Shown in pieces: positions 9,103 to 16,780 of a stretch of DNA of 42,876 bases. The notes below the pieces were generated by a model, which was not told the origin of the DNA, made no database searches, and worked only from the letters and a program-made list of their open reading frames with translations. This DNA comes from Syntrophobacter sp. SbD2 (GTDB taxonomy: Bacteria > Desulfobacterota > Binatia > UBA9968), in the NCBI GenBank assembly GCA_945889495.1, contig CAMDBU010000031.1:1-42876 (forward strand), given 5' to 3'. A program made the position numbers and the translations under genes. The stretch's first letter is position 1. Each line of letters opens with the position of its first letter.

Positions 9103-10083
9103 ATGATCATAAAAATTGCCATTGCCCTATTTCTCACATTGGTAACAAGGGTAGCCGACGCCGGCCAAGCGCCCAGCGCGCCGCAGGCCATGCGCTTTCT
9201 CTACCCGAGTCTCAGCGGCACCTTCGCCGCGGTGTGGATCGCCAAAGAGGCGGGATATTTCGCCGGAGAAAATCTCGACGTCGAGCTGATCCGCGTCGGC
9301 GGCAGCACGCGCATCGTCGCCTCCATGGTCGGCGGCAGCGCGCCGATCATCCACGCCGGCGCCTCCGCCAGCATGGCCGCCACCGTGGCGGGCAGCGATT
9401 CGGTGATCATCGGGTGCATGAGCACCAAGTCGCCGTTTCATCTGATCGCCCGGCCGGAGATTAAGCAGCCGAGCGATTTGAAAGGCAAGCGCGCCGCCAT
9501 CAGCGCCTTCGGCGCGACCTCCGATTTTCTCGTGCGGCTGGGATTGCGCCGGTTCGGTCTCGAACCGGGCAAAGACGTGGCACTCCTACCCGCCGGCGGC
9601 GACGCGGAAGTCTTCGCGGCCTTGCAAGCCGGCAGCGTGCAAGTAGCAGCGCTGGCCTATCCGGCCTACATCCATGCCTTGAAAATGGACATGAAAGAGT
9701 TGATCAACTTTTCCGAGATCGGCTTCGAAGCGGTCAACGCCGCGCTGGTCAGCACCCGGTCTTATTTAAATCAAAATCGCGATCAAGCCACCCGCTTCAT
9801 GCGCGCTTACATCCGCGGCATGCAGCGCTACGGCAGCGACAAAGAGTTCAGCAAAAAAGTCCTGGGCAAATACCTGCGCACCGCCGACACCGAAGTCCTC
9901 GAAGCGAGCTGGAAAGACGTCGCGCCGCATCTATTGAGAATCCCGCGCCCGTCGACGAAAGCGGTGCAGTTCATCATCGACGGCCAGTTCAAAGACAAGC
10001 CGCACAAACCGGAATTTTTCGTCGACACCTCGATCATCGATCAATTGGAACGCAGTGGGTTTATCGATTCGGTGTATAAATAG
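9103..10083 (+). CDS. NMT1/THI5-type ABC substrate-binding protein
   Basis: 326 aa with a signal peptide (MIIKIAIALFLTLVTRVADA). The mature protein follows the NMT1/SsuA pattern: RFLYPSLSGTFAAVWIAKEA, GYFAGENLDVELIRVGG, and KGKRAAISAFGATSDF for the ligand-facing loop. Homologues bind pyrimidine, nitrate, taurine or sulfonate-type ligands. A ribosome site AGGA precedes the ATG. The gene has no transporter partners here and is a paralogue of the fragment at 7562. Confidence 0.88.
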   Translation: MIIKIAIALFLTLVTRVADAGQAPSAPQAMRFLYPSLSGTFAAVWIAKEAGYFAGENLDVELIRVGGSTRIVASMVGGSAPIIHAGASASMAATVAGSDSVIIGCMSTKSPFHLIARPEIKQPSDLKGKRAAISAFGATSDFLVRLGLRRFGLEPGKDVALLPAGGDAEVFAALQAGSVQVAALAYPAYIHALKMDMKELINFSEIGFEAVNAALVSTRSYLNQNRDQATRFMRAYIRGMQRYGSDKEFSKKVLGKYLRTADTEVLEASWKDVAPHLLRIPRPSTKAVQFIIDGQFKDKPHKPEFFVDTSIIDQLERSGFIDSVYK

Positions 10084-10173
10084 AACGCTAGAGGGGCGGT
10101 CAAATCGACTCCCGCCCGACGTAGGAAGCTCACCCGGTCTATGGTAAAGTCATAATATCTAATCGGGACGGAT

Positions 10174-10488
10174 ATGGCCCTAATAGACGAAATCGCAGAA
10201 AAAATTCGAGACCACCGTTTTGAGTTTTCTAAACATGCCGTTGATTAAAGTATTATTCGCAAGATTACTGTTCGGGAAGTGCGGGAAGTATTCAGTGCCG
10301 CCGAAATCATTGAAGACTATCCCGATGACAAATACGGCCCAAGTTGCTTGATATTTGGCAAGACCGCTTCAGGGCGAGCGTTACATGTGCAGTGTAGTTA
10401 CCCATCGAGACCATTGGTAAAAATCATTACTCTGTACCAACCCGATTTAGAACGTTGGGTAGATTTTAAAATGCGGAGGCAAAGATGA
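10174..10488 (+). pseudogene. DUF4258 (RelE-like toxin) gene interrupted by TAA
   Basis: From ATG 10174 the frame reads 24 codons (ending SKHAVD), a TAA at 10246-10248, then continues to 10488. The part after the stop, with VREVFSAAEII, DYPDDKYGPSCL and HVQCSYPSRP, is a standard DUF4258 sequence. DUF4258 proteins are small predicted toxins paired with YgiT/MqsA-like antitoxins, as here. A GTG at 10279 could restart translation and give 69 residues, but the N-terminal helix would be missing. A single C-to-T change (CAA to TAA) would explain the break. The stop overlaps the antitoxin start (ATGA). Confidence 0.8.
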
Positions 10489-10703
10489 ACCAGAAACAAG
10501 ACAAGTTAATCCCACGTCGCGTGACCTACACTCTGGAACATGAAGGTAAATTTTACATCGTCGAGAATGTCCCCGCACGGGTCGACGAAGAGACCGGAGA
10601 GCAGTTTTTCTCTCCAACGACTGTTGAGCGTTTGCAGCAAGTGATTTCTGGAAAAGAGCCCAACCGTGTGATTGCCACACCAGTCTTTACCTACGCGGAA
10701 TAG
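10485..10703 (+). CDS. YgiT/MqsA-like antitoxin lacking zinc cysteines
   Basis: 72 aa. The pattern VTYTLEHEGKFYIVENVPARV followed by D-ETGEQF matches the YgiT-type domain, in which two CxxC pairs normally bind zinc (the second normally reads C--CGE). Here the N-terminal pair is absent and the second is replaced by DEETGE, so no zinc site remains. The end (ERLQQVIS) is the usual helix. The start overlaps the DUF4258 stop, giving the toxin-antitoxin layout. The antitoxin appears intact while the toxin frame is broken. Confidence 0.75.
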   Translation: MNQKQDKLIPRRVTYTLEHEGKFYIVENVPARVDEETGEQFFSPTTVERLQQVISGKEPNRVIATPVFTYAE

Positions 10704-10728
10704 CAAGGGGGCCTGAGATTAAATTATT

Positions 10729-10986
10729 GTGGTGCCCCAAGATCGCGACACCGATATGACCGATCCTCGCTCCGTCACCGCCTTAGCGACAAGCATCCTT
10801 GCCGCATCAGGAGTAGTTTGCGTTGGCGTGGCGATCTATCGCCAAGATGTCTCATTGCTACTGGACTGGCTCAACGCCATAGCGATCTTAGCCGTGGGCT
10901 GTGTAGCGATCTCTTTGATTTGGTCCGTAACCATTTGGCCGCTAGTCCTCGTGATCGCCAGACTATTCCAGCGATCACGCGACTAA
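10729..10986 (+). CDS. small two-segment membrane protein, unknown
   Basis: 85 aa from GTG 10729, or 76 aa from ATG 10756. Neither start has a convincing ribosome site. Two hydrophobic stretches (about residues 17-37 and 46-78) would cross the membrane. The short basic tail FQRSRD would lie in the cytoplasm. I do not recognise a family. It follows the toxin-antitoxin pair by 25 bases and converges with the rhodanese gene. It may not be a real gene. Confidence 0.4.
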   Translation: MVPQDRDTDMTDPRSVTALATSILAASGVVCVGVAIYRQDVSLLLDWLNAIAILAVGCVAISLIWSVTIWPLVLVIARLFQRSRD

Positions 10987-11011
10987 GCGATCGATGTCGG
11001 CGACGTGAAGT

Positions 11012-11446
11012 CTAATTCTTCTTCCCCGGCTCGGCCTGGTAACCTTCCTCTTTCCACTTACTGATCGGACAAAACACCGTGCTTTGGAAACCCATCTCTT
11101 CTGCTAGCTTCGCAGCCTGCGAGCTTGATTGTCCGGAGCCTCAGGTAAATACGATATAAGTGTCCTTGGCGATTTTTTTAAGATGGCCCTCAAGCTCTGG
11201 CAGCGGGATGTTGATCGCACCGGGGATCGTTTCCTTTTGGAACTGCTCGGCGGCGCGCACGTCGATGATCAGCATCCGGCCTGCTGCCATTTCTTTCTTA
11301 AGGTCGTCGGCCGGTTTCTGCCTGGCGCCCACCGCCCACTTAGTGTTGGGATCGACCGGATAGCGCCGCTCCGCCTGGGCGGCGAATAGGGACGTCGTCG
11401 ACAAGACCAGCGCCAGCCAACTGGCAACGGTGAATATTGATTTCAT
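11012..11446 (-). CDS. exported rhodanese with in-frame TGA at the catalytic Cys (candidate selenoprotein)
   Basis: Start ATG 11446 follows GGAGGG. The protein has a signal peptide (MKSIFTVASWLALVLSTTSLF), then a rhodanese domain with IIDVRAAEQFQKETIPGAINIP. The reading reaches YIVFT and meets TGA at 11143-11141, codon 102, exactly where the catalytic Cys of VF-C-GSGQSS belongs. The frame then stays open for 42 codons with normal rhodanese sequence (GSGQSSSQAAKLAEEMGF, then WKEEGYQAE) to TAG at 11014-11012. Read through, the product is 144 residues with one selenocysteine. An 8-bp stem-loop begins 15 bases after the TGA. The alternative is a simple Cys-to-stop mutation; nearby genes show other stop mutations. 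Confidence 0.6.
11106..11125 (-). promoter_or_regulatory. possible bacterial SECIS stem-loop
   Basis: On the minus strand AGCTCGCA pairs with TGCG-A-AGCT (one bulged A) around a GGC loop at 11117-11115. The loop lies 23 bases after the TGA. Bacterial SECIS elements have a short apical loop with G in its first two bases, about 16-37 bases after the UGA; this hairpin meets that rule and resembles the GCAGGUCUGC tip of Escherichia coli fdhF. A stem of this size can also occur by chance in GC-rich DNA. Confidence 0.4.
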
Positions 11447-11482
11447 GAAACCCTCCATTCCCAGTACTCTGAGATTATGTTC

Positions 11483-12001
11483 TTACCGGTCCGACGACTC
11501 GAACGCCAGCGTCGCGTAGCGCATGAAGACGCCGCCCACCGGCTCGGCCAGCGGACCGTTGGCGACCAGACAGGCGATGACAAACTTAGCGCCGGCTTCG
11601 GCGGTGCGGCTGATCTCGACGCGCTGTTGGGCGTTGATGCCGACGATGGTGCCGGCCGGCCGCTCGATCTTGCCGTTGACCCAGATCTCGCCGTAGTTAT
11701 CGACATTGGTCTCGAACCACACCCGGTAGTCGCGTAAGGCTACGCCATTGAGCTGCTCGGGCAACTCGACGGCGATGCGATACCAAGCGAAGGTGAAGCC
11801 CTTGGAAATGCTCTTGCGAATGTTGGTGCAGACCTCCCAAGCTGAGTCATCGTAATCCGCCAGCCGCGCCGGCGTGTTTAATATTTGCGCCGTTAATCCT
11901 TCATTGGGCTGTCCCGGCACCAGCCCGGTTCCAATGCGCCACTGCGCCTTGACCTTCCGTAGGTCATCTTGGTTGTTCAGATCGAGTGCGATTCTTGGCA
12001 T
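11483..12001 (-). CDS. galactose-binding-like jelly-roll protein
   Basis: 172 aa with no signal peptide. The start ATG at 12001 has AAGGAG upstream. The sequence resembles the sugar-binding jelly roll of glycoside hydrolase family 2: DDSAWEVC, FAWYRIAVELPEQL, RVWFETNVDNYGEIWVNG, and GINAQQRVEIS. There is no catalytic barrel, so it is a free-standing binding domain. Its ligand is unknown. It lies 36 bases upstream of the rhodanese gene on the same strand and could be cotranscribed. Confidence 0.65.
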   Translation of the reverse strand: MPRIALDLNNQDDLRKVKAQWRIGTGLVPGQPNEGLTAQILNTPARLADYDDSAWEVCTNIRKSISKGFTFAWYRIAVELPEQLNGVALRDYRVWFETNVDNYGEIWVNGKIERPAGTIVGINAQQRVEISRTAEAGAKFVIACLVANGPLAEPVGGVFMRYATLAFESSDR

Positions 12002-12051
12002 GATGGTCTCCTTACAAGTGTATTGTTACAGTGAATCGAAATATTTTTTGT

Positions 12052-12163
12052 CACCACGAAGACATCCTTCGACTTCGCTCAGGACAGGCTCCGAGCAAGA
12101 CGTAGGGGCGAAAGATTTTTCGCCCTTCCGAAACCTTCGTGTCCTTCGTGTCTTCGTGGTGAA
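12052..12163. repeat. nested dispersed repeats
   Basis: Outer arms CACCACGAAGAC (from 12053) and GTCTTCGTGGTG (to 12161) belong to the ACACGAAG family. Inside them lie a CATCCTTCGACTTCGCTCAGGAC block, related to the repeat at 41454, and a hairpin GGGCGAAA/TTTCGCCC near 12106-12125. Different repeat types have inserted into one another here. Confidence 0.75.
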
Positions 12164-12176
12164 CCCAATCTTTACT

Positions 12177-13529
12177 TTAACCGCGCAACAGATCCGTCAC
12201 CGACCGAACGTCACCGACGGTTTCCAAACCTTCGATCAGCGCCAGGGCGCGCGCCGCCGCGTCGGCGCTCAAGGTTTCGCGTGCGCACTCGGTAAATTTT
12301 CCCTGCAGCTCCACCTCTGTCATGGGGAATTCCGGACTGCCTTTGGAGTGCTGCGCCTCGCGGACGTAGGTCTGGCCGCTGGTGGTGCGCAACGTCACCC
12401 GGCAGGGACGGCCGCCTGGGTCGGTCTTTTTCAGATCGCCGCCGAGATTCATGCGCACCCGTTCGGCCAGTTTCAAGATACTGGGCTCGCGCACGGCGGC
12501 GTCGGTGAACGCGTGCAGCGACACCTTGCCGTCGGTCAGCGCCCGCGCCACCAGATAGGGCATGCAAAATTTCCCCTGGATGCTGGTCTGCGGCACTTTG
12601 AAAACGATTCTTTCGAAAGTGTGCTTGGCGACATCGACATCGACGCTGTCGATCATCTCCGGCGTCAAGCCATGCTTGGCTCTGAATTCCAAGATCGAAT
12701 CGATCGCCTGGTGGGTCAGTCCGCCGCAGGGATAGGGCTTGATGCGAATGCCGTCGCTGACCAGCGCGTAGGCGCGACCCAACTCCTCGATCGGTTTTTC
12801 GTCCACCGCCGTGCCCGGATGGAGGACTTTGTAAAAGCCAAAACCCGATTCGATCGCTTTGCCGTTGGCGGTGAAGCCCGCTTGCGCCAGCTTGGCGGCG
12901 AGCACGCCGTTGCGCGCGCCCAGGCCGACATGGAGCGGCTTGGTCATGGTGCCAAAGTTGGCGACCACGCCGCCAGCCATCGACGCCGTCATGCCGAGCG
13001 CCATCTCGACTTGGCCGGCGTTGAGTCCGAGCAGCTTGCTGCACGCCGCCGCGGCGCCGAAGACGCCCAGGGAACTCGGCGCGTGCCAGCCGTCATGCTC
13101 GCTGTCGCGCAGCGAATGCACGAGCTTGGCCGTGACCTCATAGCCGACCGCGTAAGCTTCGATGATCTGCCGGCCGCTGGCGCCCAGCGCTTCGCCCAAC
13201 GCGAAGGTGGCGGGAATGATCGGCGCCGTCGGCTGGCCCATCATGGTGAAGCTATGATCGAAGTCCATCGCATGGGCCGCCGTGCCGTTAGCCAACGCGG
13301 CGTTGAGCGCCGAGGATTTGAATCCCTGGCCAATCACCGTGGTCTCTTCCTTAGCCTCTTCCTGGCGCGCCACCGCGGCGCAAATCTTCGCGTCCTCTTC
13401 CTTGCTGCCGGCCAGCGCCACGCCAAGACAATCGCGAATCGCGACCTTCGCCGTGGCGATCGCCGCCGCCGGGAAGTTCTCATACTTGGCGTTGACAACG
13501 AACTGCGCGATCTTTGCCGTTACATCCAT
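12177..13529 (-). CDS. MmgE/PrpD family protein
   Basis: 450 aa from ATG 13529, preceded by GAGGA. A longer open frame to 13706 only translates dispersed repeats. Family features include ALANGTAAHAMDFDH near residues 70-85, EAYAVGYEV, the glycine-rich SMAGGVVANFGTMTKPLH segment, and KPYPCGGLTHQAIDS. Known members are 2-methylcitrate dehydratase (PrpD), cis-aconitate decarboxylase and iminodisuccinate epimerase. No prpB or prpC lies nearby, so propionate use is not supported and the substrate is open. Confidence 0.9.
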   Translation of the reverse strand: MDVTAKIAQFVVNAKYENFPAAAIATAKVAIRDCLGVALAGSKEEDAKICAAVARQEEAKEETTVIGQGFKSSALNAALANGTAAHAMDFDHSFTMMGQPTAPIIPATFALGEALGASGRQIIEAYAVGYEVTAKLVHSLRDSEHDGWHAPSSLGVFGAAAACSKLLGLNAGQVEMALGMTASMAGGVVANFGTMTKPLHVGLGARNGVLAAKLAQAGFTANGKAIESGFGFYKVLHPGTAVDEKPIEELGRAYALVSDGIRIKPYPCGGLTHQAIDSILEFRAKHGLTPEMIDSVDVDVAKHTFERIVFKVPQTSIQGKFCMPYLVARALTDGKVSLHAFTDAAVREPSILKLAERVRMNLGGDLKKTDPGGRPCRVTLRTTSGQTYVREAQHSKGSPEFPMTEVELQGKFTECARETLSADAAARALALIEGLETVGDVRSVTDLLRG

Positions 13530-13582
13530 CTGCGTCCTCGCTTTGCTCGGAATTTCAAATTCCAAATTGTTCACGCCGAAGA

Positions 13583-13694
<112 letters not shown>

Positions 13695-13723
13695 CCTTCG
13701 ACCCAAATTGTCTCACGCGCGGC

Positions 13724-14770
13724 TTAACTCCCAAGTATCTTCTTCGCCTGCTCGACCACTTCGGCGGGCTGGTTCAAGACTTCCCGCACCAACGTCTCCA
13801 ACTCTTCACCGGCGGTGTATTCCACATCCATGCGCGCCCGTTTCGCTTCGGTCAACAGCTCAGCATCTTTCAAGACATTGCGAAAGCTGTCGCGCAACAC
13901 TTTCACCCGCTCGGCCGGCGTCCCCGGCGTCACCAGCACCGGCCGGCCGAATTCGCCGCCCGACAACAGCGCCTGGGCGACCCGCCGTTTGGCGCCGGCG
14001 ACTTTGAATTCGTCCATGACCTCGTAAACCGTCTGCGCCTCGGCCGCGCGCGGATCGCGTTTGCGGCCCGATTGCAGGACATGAAAGTCGAAACCCTTTT
14101 TGTGCCAGCCGTTGAACGGCTCGCGGCCAAAATGGGACGCCAGCGTATGCGCCCGGCAGGCGATCTCACCTTTCTCGACGGCGAGATCGGCGTCGCTGCC
14201 GCCTTGATAGCCCGAGACCGAATTAATCTTGGCGCCCACTGTCAGTTCGAGAATCCGCGCGATGATGTAATCCGAACTGGTGGTCCCCGAGCCGCCGCAG
14301 CTCGGCGGTTGCTTGGCCTTGACGATGTCGGCGACCGTGCGAAGGCCAGTGTCGGCGCGCATGTACAGAATGATCGAATCCTGCGACGCCGAACCCAGCC
14401 AGTGAAACTTGCGCAGATCGAAGCGCGCTTCGCTGCGGCCCACCAGCTGCTCGATGTAGATGCTGTTGTTGGGCAAGAGCACACTCAGTCCGTCCGGTTT
14501 CGCCACGCCGTAGACAAAATTGGTCGCGCTGATCGAGCCGGCGCCCGGCATGTTGTGCACGATCACGTTGGGGTTGCCGGGAATATACTTGCCCCAATAG
14601 CGCGCGATCAGCCGCGCCCAGGAGTCATAAAAATTCGCCGGCGCCGAGCCGACCACGAAGCGCAGCGTCTTGCCTTTATAGAATGACTCGCTCTGGGCTT
14701 CGGCCAGCATTAATGGCAAGCACAGCGCCACCATCGGCAGCCAGCTAATACTTGCGAGCAACAATTGCAT
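13724..14770 (-). CDS. TctC/Bug-type tricarboxylate transporter substrate-binding protein
   Basis: 348 aa from ATG 14770; a GTG at 14779 is an alternative. A signal peptide (MQLLLASISWLPMVALCLPL to about residue 24) leads into SFYKGKTLRFVVGSAPANFYD, then HNMPGAGSISATNFVYGVAK and FHWLGSASQDS, all standard in the Bug family. These periplasmic proteins bind carboxylates for TctAB-type transporters, or act as sensors. No tctA or tctB is in the window. A second, broken TctC-type gene lies at 42324. Confidence 0.9.
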   Translation of the reverse strand: MQLLLASISWLPMVALCLPLMLAEAQSESFYKGKTLRFVVGSAPANFYDSWARLIARYWGKYIPGNPNVIVHNMPGAGSISATNFVYGVAKPDGLSVLLPNNSIYIEQLVGRSEARFDLRKFHWLGSASQDSIILYMRADTGLRTVADIVKAKQPPSCGGSGTTSSDYIIARILELTVGAKINSVSGYQGGSDADLAVEKGEIACRAHTLASHFGREPFNGWHKKGFDFHVLQSGRKRDPRAAEAQTVYEVMDEFKVAGAKRRVAQALLSGGEFGRPVLVTPGTPAERVKVLRDSFRNVLKDAELLTEAKRARMDVEYTAGEELETLVREVLNQPAEVVEQAKKILGS

Positions 14771-14827
14771 TTTTTTCACGACGATCGTCACTCCGGCTGA
14801 AGTTGGACAAACCCCACTCACCACCCA

Positions 14828-14900
14828 GGGCGTATGCCATACGCCCCTACATCGGATTCCTACTTTGTAACCCTTTGTGCTCTTTGCGTTCTTTGCGGCC
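14828..14900. repeat. dispersed repeat cluster upstream of murJ
   Basis: GGGCGTATGCCATACGCCCC (14828-14847) is a perfect palindrome, followed by CTTTGTGCTCTTTGCGTTCTTTGCGG-type sequence to 14900. It lies in the divergent gap between the TctC gene and murJ (14771-15012). Confidence 0.75.
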
Positions 14901-15012
14901 AATCCTTCCGATTCCGAACCGCGAGCCTAGTCGATATCGAATCGCTCTGTCAACTTACCATGCGTCGACGCGCCGGCGGTTTCATGCTACCGCTAGAGAA
15001 ACATTTCTCATC

Positions 15013-16653
15013 ATGGAAAAAGCATCGGCCCAGCAGTCCCGCGCCAACGTCGCGCGCAACGCCGGCATCGTCAGCCTGGCGGTCATGGCGAGCCGGGTGC
15101 TCGGCCTGGTGCGCGATCAAATTTTCGCCCTGCTGTTCGGTGCCGGCTTGCAATACGACGCCTTTCTCACCGCCTTTCGCGTGCCCAACTTGCTGCGCGA
15201 CCTACTCGCCGAGGGCGCGCTGTCGTCAGCTTTCGTCACGTCGTTCACGCAAACGCTGCAACAAAAAGGCAAGGCCGCCGCGATCCGTCTGTCCAACCGC
15301 GTCGCCACGTTGATCGTCGCCTTCATCGCCGTGGTCTCCATCTGCGCATGGATTTTCACCCCGGAAATTGTGCGTACTCTGGCGCCCGGCTTCTCCGCCG
15401 TGCCGGGCAAGGCCGAGCTCACCGTCGAGCTGACCCGGATCATGATCCCGTTTCTCTTGCTCATCGCCCTGGCCGCGCAAGCCATGGGCATGCTCAACGC
15501 TTTCAATATTTACGGCGTCCCGGCCCTGGCCTCGGCGTTTTTCAATCTCGGCTCGATCCTCGGCGGTTTGCTGCTGGGATATCTCATCGGCCCGGTCATC
15601 GGCTTGAGTCCCATCGCCGGCATGGCCTACGGCGTGGTCATCGGCGGCTTTTTGCAATTCGCCGTGCAGTGGCCGAGCCTGCGCCGCTGCGGCGTCGGCT
15701 ATCGCGCCGACTGGAACGTCAAGGACGCCGGCGTGCGGCAGATCATGCGTCTCATGGGTCCGGCGATCATCGGCGCCGCCGCCGTGCAGGTGAACGTATT
15801 CGTCAACACCAGTTTCGCCTCGGCGATTATCGATCCGGCCACCGGCGCGGTGGCCAACGGCCCGGTCTCCTGGTTGAACTACGCTTTCCGCTTCCTACAG
15901 TTTCCCATCGGCGTTTTCGGCGTCGCCATCGCCACCGCGACTTTGCCGGCCTTGTCGCGCAGCACGGTCAATCCTAATTATCAAGAATTTCGCCAGACCC
16001 TGGCGCACTCACTGGCCCTGGTGTTTCTCCTGTGCATCCCATCCGCCGTCGGCCTGGCCGTGCTGGCGCATCCGATCATCGCCCTGGTCTTCGAGCATGG
16101 CAAATTCACCGCCTTCGACACCGCGCAAACCGCCAACGCGCTCACCGCCTACGCCATCGGTCTGGCCGGCTACGGTGCGATTAAAGTTTTGTCGCCGGCC
16201 TTCTACGCGCTTAACGACGCGCGCACGCCGATGCTGATTAGCCTGGGCTCCATCGTCGTCAACTATGTCATGAACTCGCTCTTGGTCGGCCGCTTCGGCC
16301 ATGTCGGCTTGGCGTTTTCGACTTCCGCCGTGGCGTTGGTAAATTTTCTTTTGCTCGCGCTCTTCATGCGCCGCCGGCTCGGCCGCCTGGGTGGCCGCCA
16401 GCTCGCCGGCACGGCGGTGAAAATTGCCGTCGCCGCCGCCGCCCTGGCCATTGTCGCCTGGGTGGTCAACGCCGGCGCCGGCGCGCTGCCGCTCCACGGC
16501 TTGATGTTGGAATTCACCCGCGTCGTCCTCGCCATCGCGCTGGCGACGGCAACTTTCTACTGCTTCTGCCGCCTGCTCGGAGTCAGCGAACTGCAAGAAG
16601 CCGTCGACGCCATCGGCGGCAAACTCATGCGCCGGCTGAAGCGTAACAAGTAA
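15013..16653 (+). CDS. murJ: lipid II flippase MurJ
   Basis: 546 aa from ATG 15013, chosen because the conserved N-terminus follows directly (NAGIVSLAVMASRVLGLVRD, then FLTAFRVPNLLRDLLAEGALSSAFV). These are the MVF/MurJ signatures, with fourteen predicted membrane segments spread through the length. MurJ moves the peptidoglycan precursor lipid II across the inner membrane. Conserved charged residues in the early loops (R, D in GLVRDQ and RDLLAEG) are present. The gene stands alone and converges with the cyclase gene. Confidence 0.95.
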   Translation: MEKASAQQSRANVARNAGIVSLAVMASRVLGLVRDQIFALLFGAGLQYDAFLTAFRVPNLLRDLLAEGALSSAFVTSFTQTLQQKGKAAAIRLSNRVATLIVAFIAVVSICAWIFTPEIVRTLAPGFSAVPGKAELTVELTRIMIPFLLLIALAAQAMGMLNAFNIYGVPALASAFFNLGSILGGLLLGYLIGPVIGLSPIAGMAYGVVIGGFLQFAVQWPSLRRCGVGYRADWNVKDAGVRQIMRLMGPAIIGAAAVQVNVFVNTSFASAIIDPATGAVANGPVSWLNYAFRFLQFPIGVFGVAIATATLPALSRSTVNPNYQEFRQTLAHSLALVFLLCIPSAVGLAVLAHPIIALVFEHGKFTAFDTAQTANALTAYAIGLAGYGAIKVLSPAFYALNDARTPMLISLGSIVVNYVMNSLLVGRFGHVGLAFSTSAVALVNFLLLALFMRRRLGRLGGRQLAGTAVKIAVAAAALAIVAWVVNAGAGALPLHGLMLEFTRVVLAIALATATFYCFCRLLGVSELQEAVDAIGGKLMRRLKRNK

Positions 16654-16665
16654 GAATGAAGAGAT

Positions 16666-16751
16666 TTTAACCACGAAAAACACGAACGACACGAAATCGA
16701 GAAACCCATCCGGACCCAATTTTCGTGCCTTTCGTGTTTTTCGTGGTTAAA
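16666..16751. repeat. 21-bp perfect inverted repeat between convergent genes
   Basis: Arms at 16666-16686 and 16731-16751 are perfect complements. Each carries ACCACGAAAAACACGAA or its complement. It fills the gap between murJ and the cyclase gene, which converge, so it could end transcription in both directions, although the arms are 44 bases apart. Confidence 0.85.
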
Positions 16752-16780
16752 TTTTCTCTCCCGGCTTTGCCACCATTGCC

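Noticed and set aside
10246-10248. Selenocysteine or pyrrolysine at the DUF4258 stop
   Set aside because: The codon is TAA, which neither system reads.
11141-11143. Genome-wide recoding of TGA
   Set aside because: TGA is used as an ordinary stop in many intact genes here (for example 2066, 19795, 41433), so only local recoding could apply.
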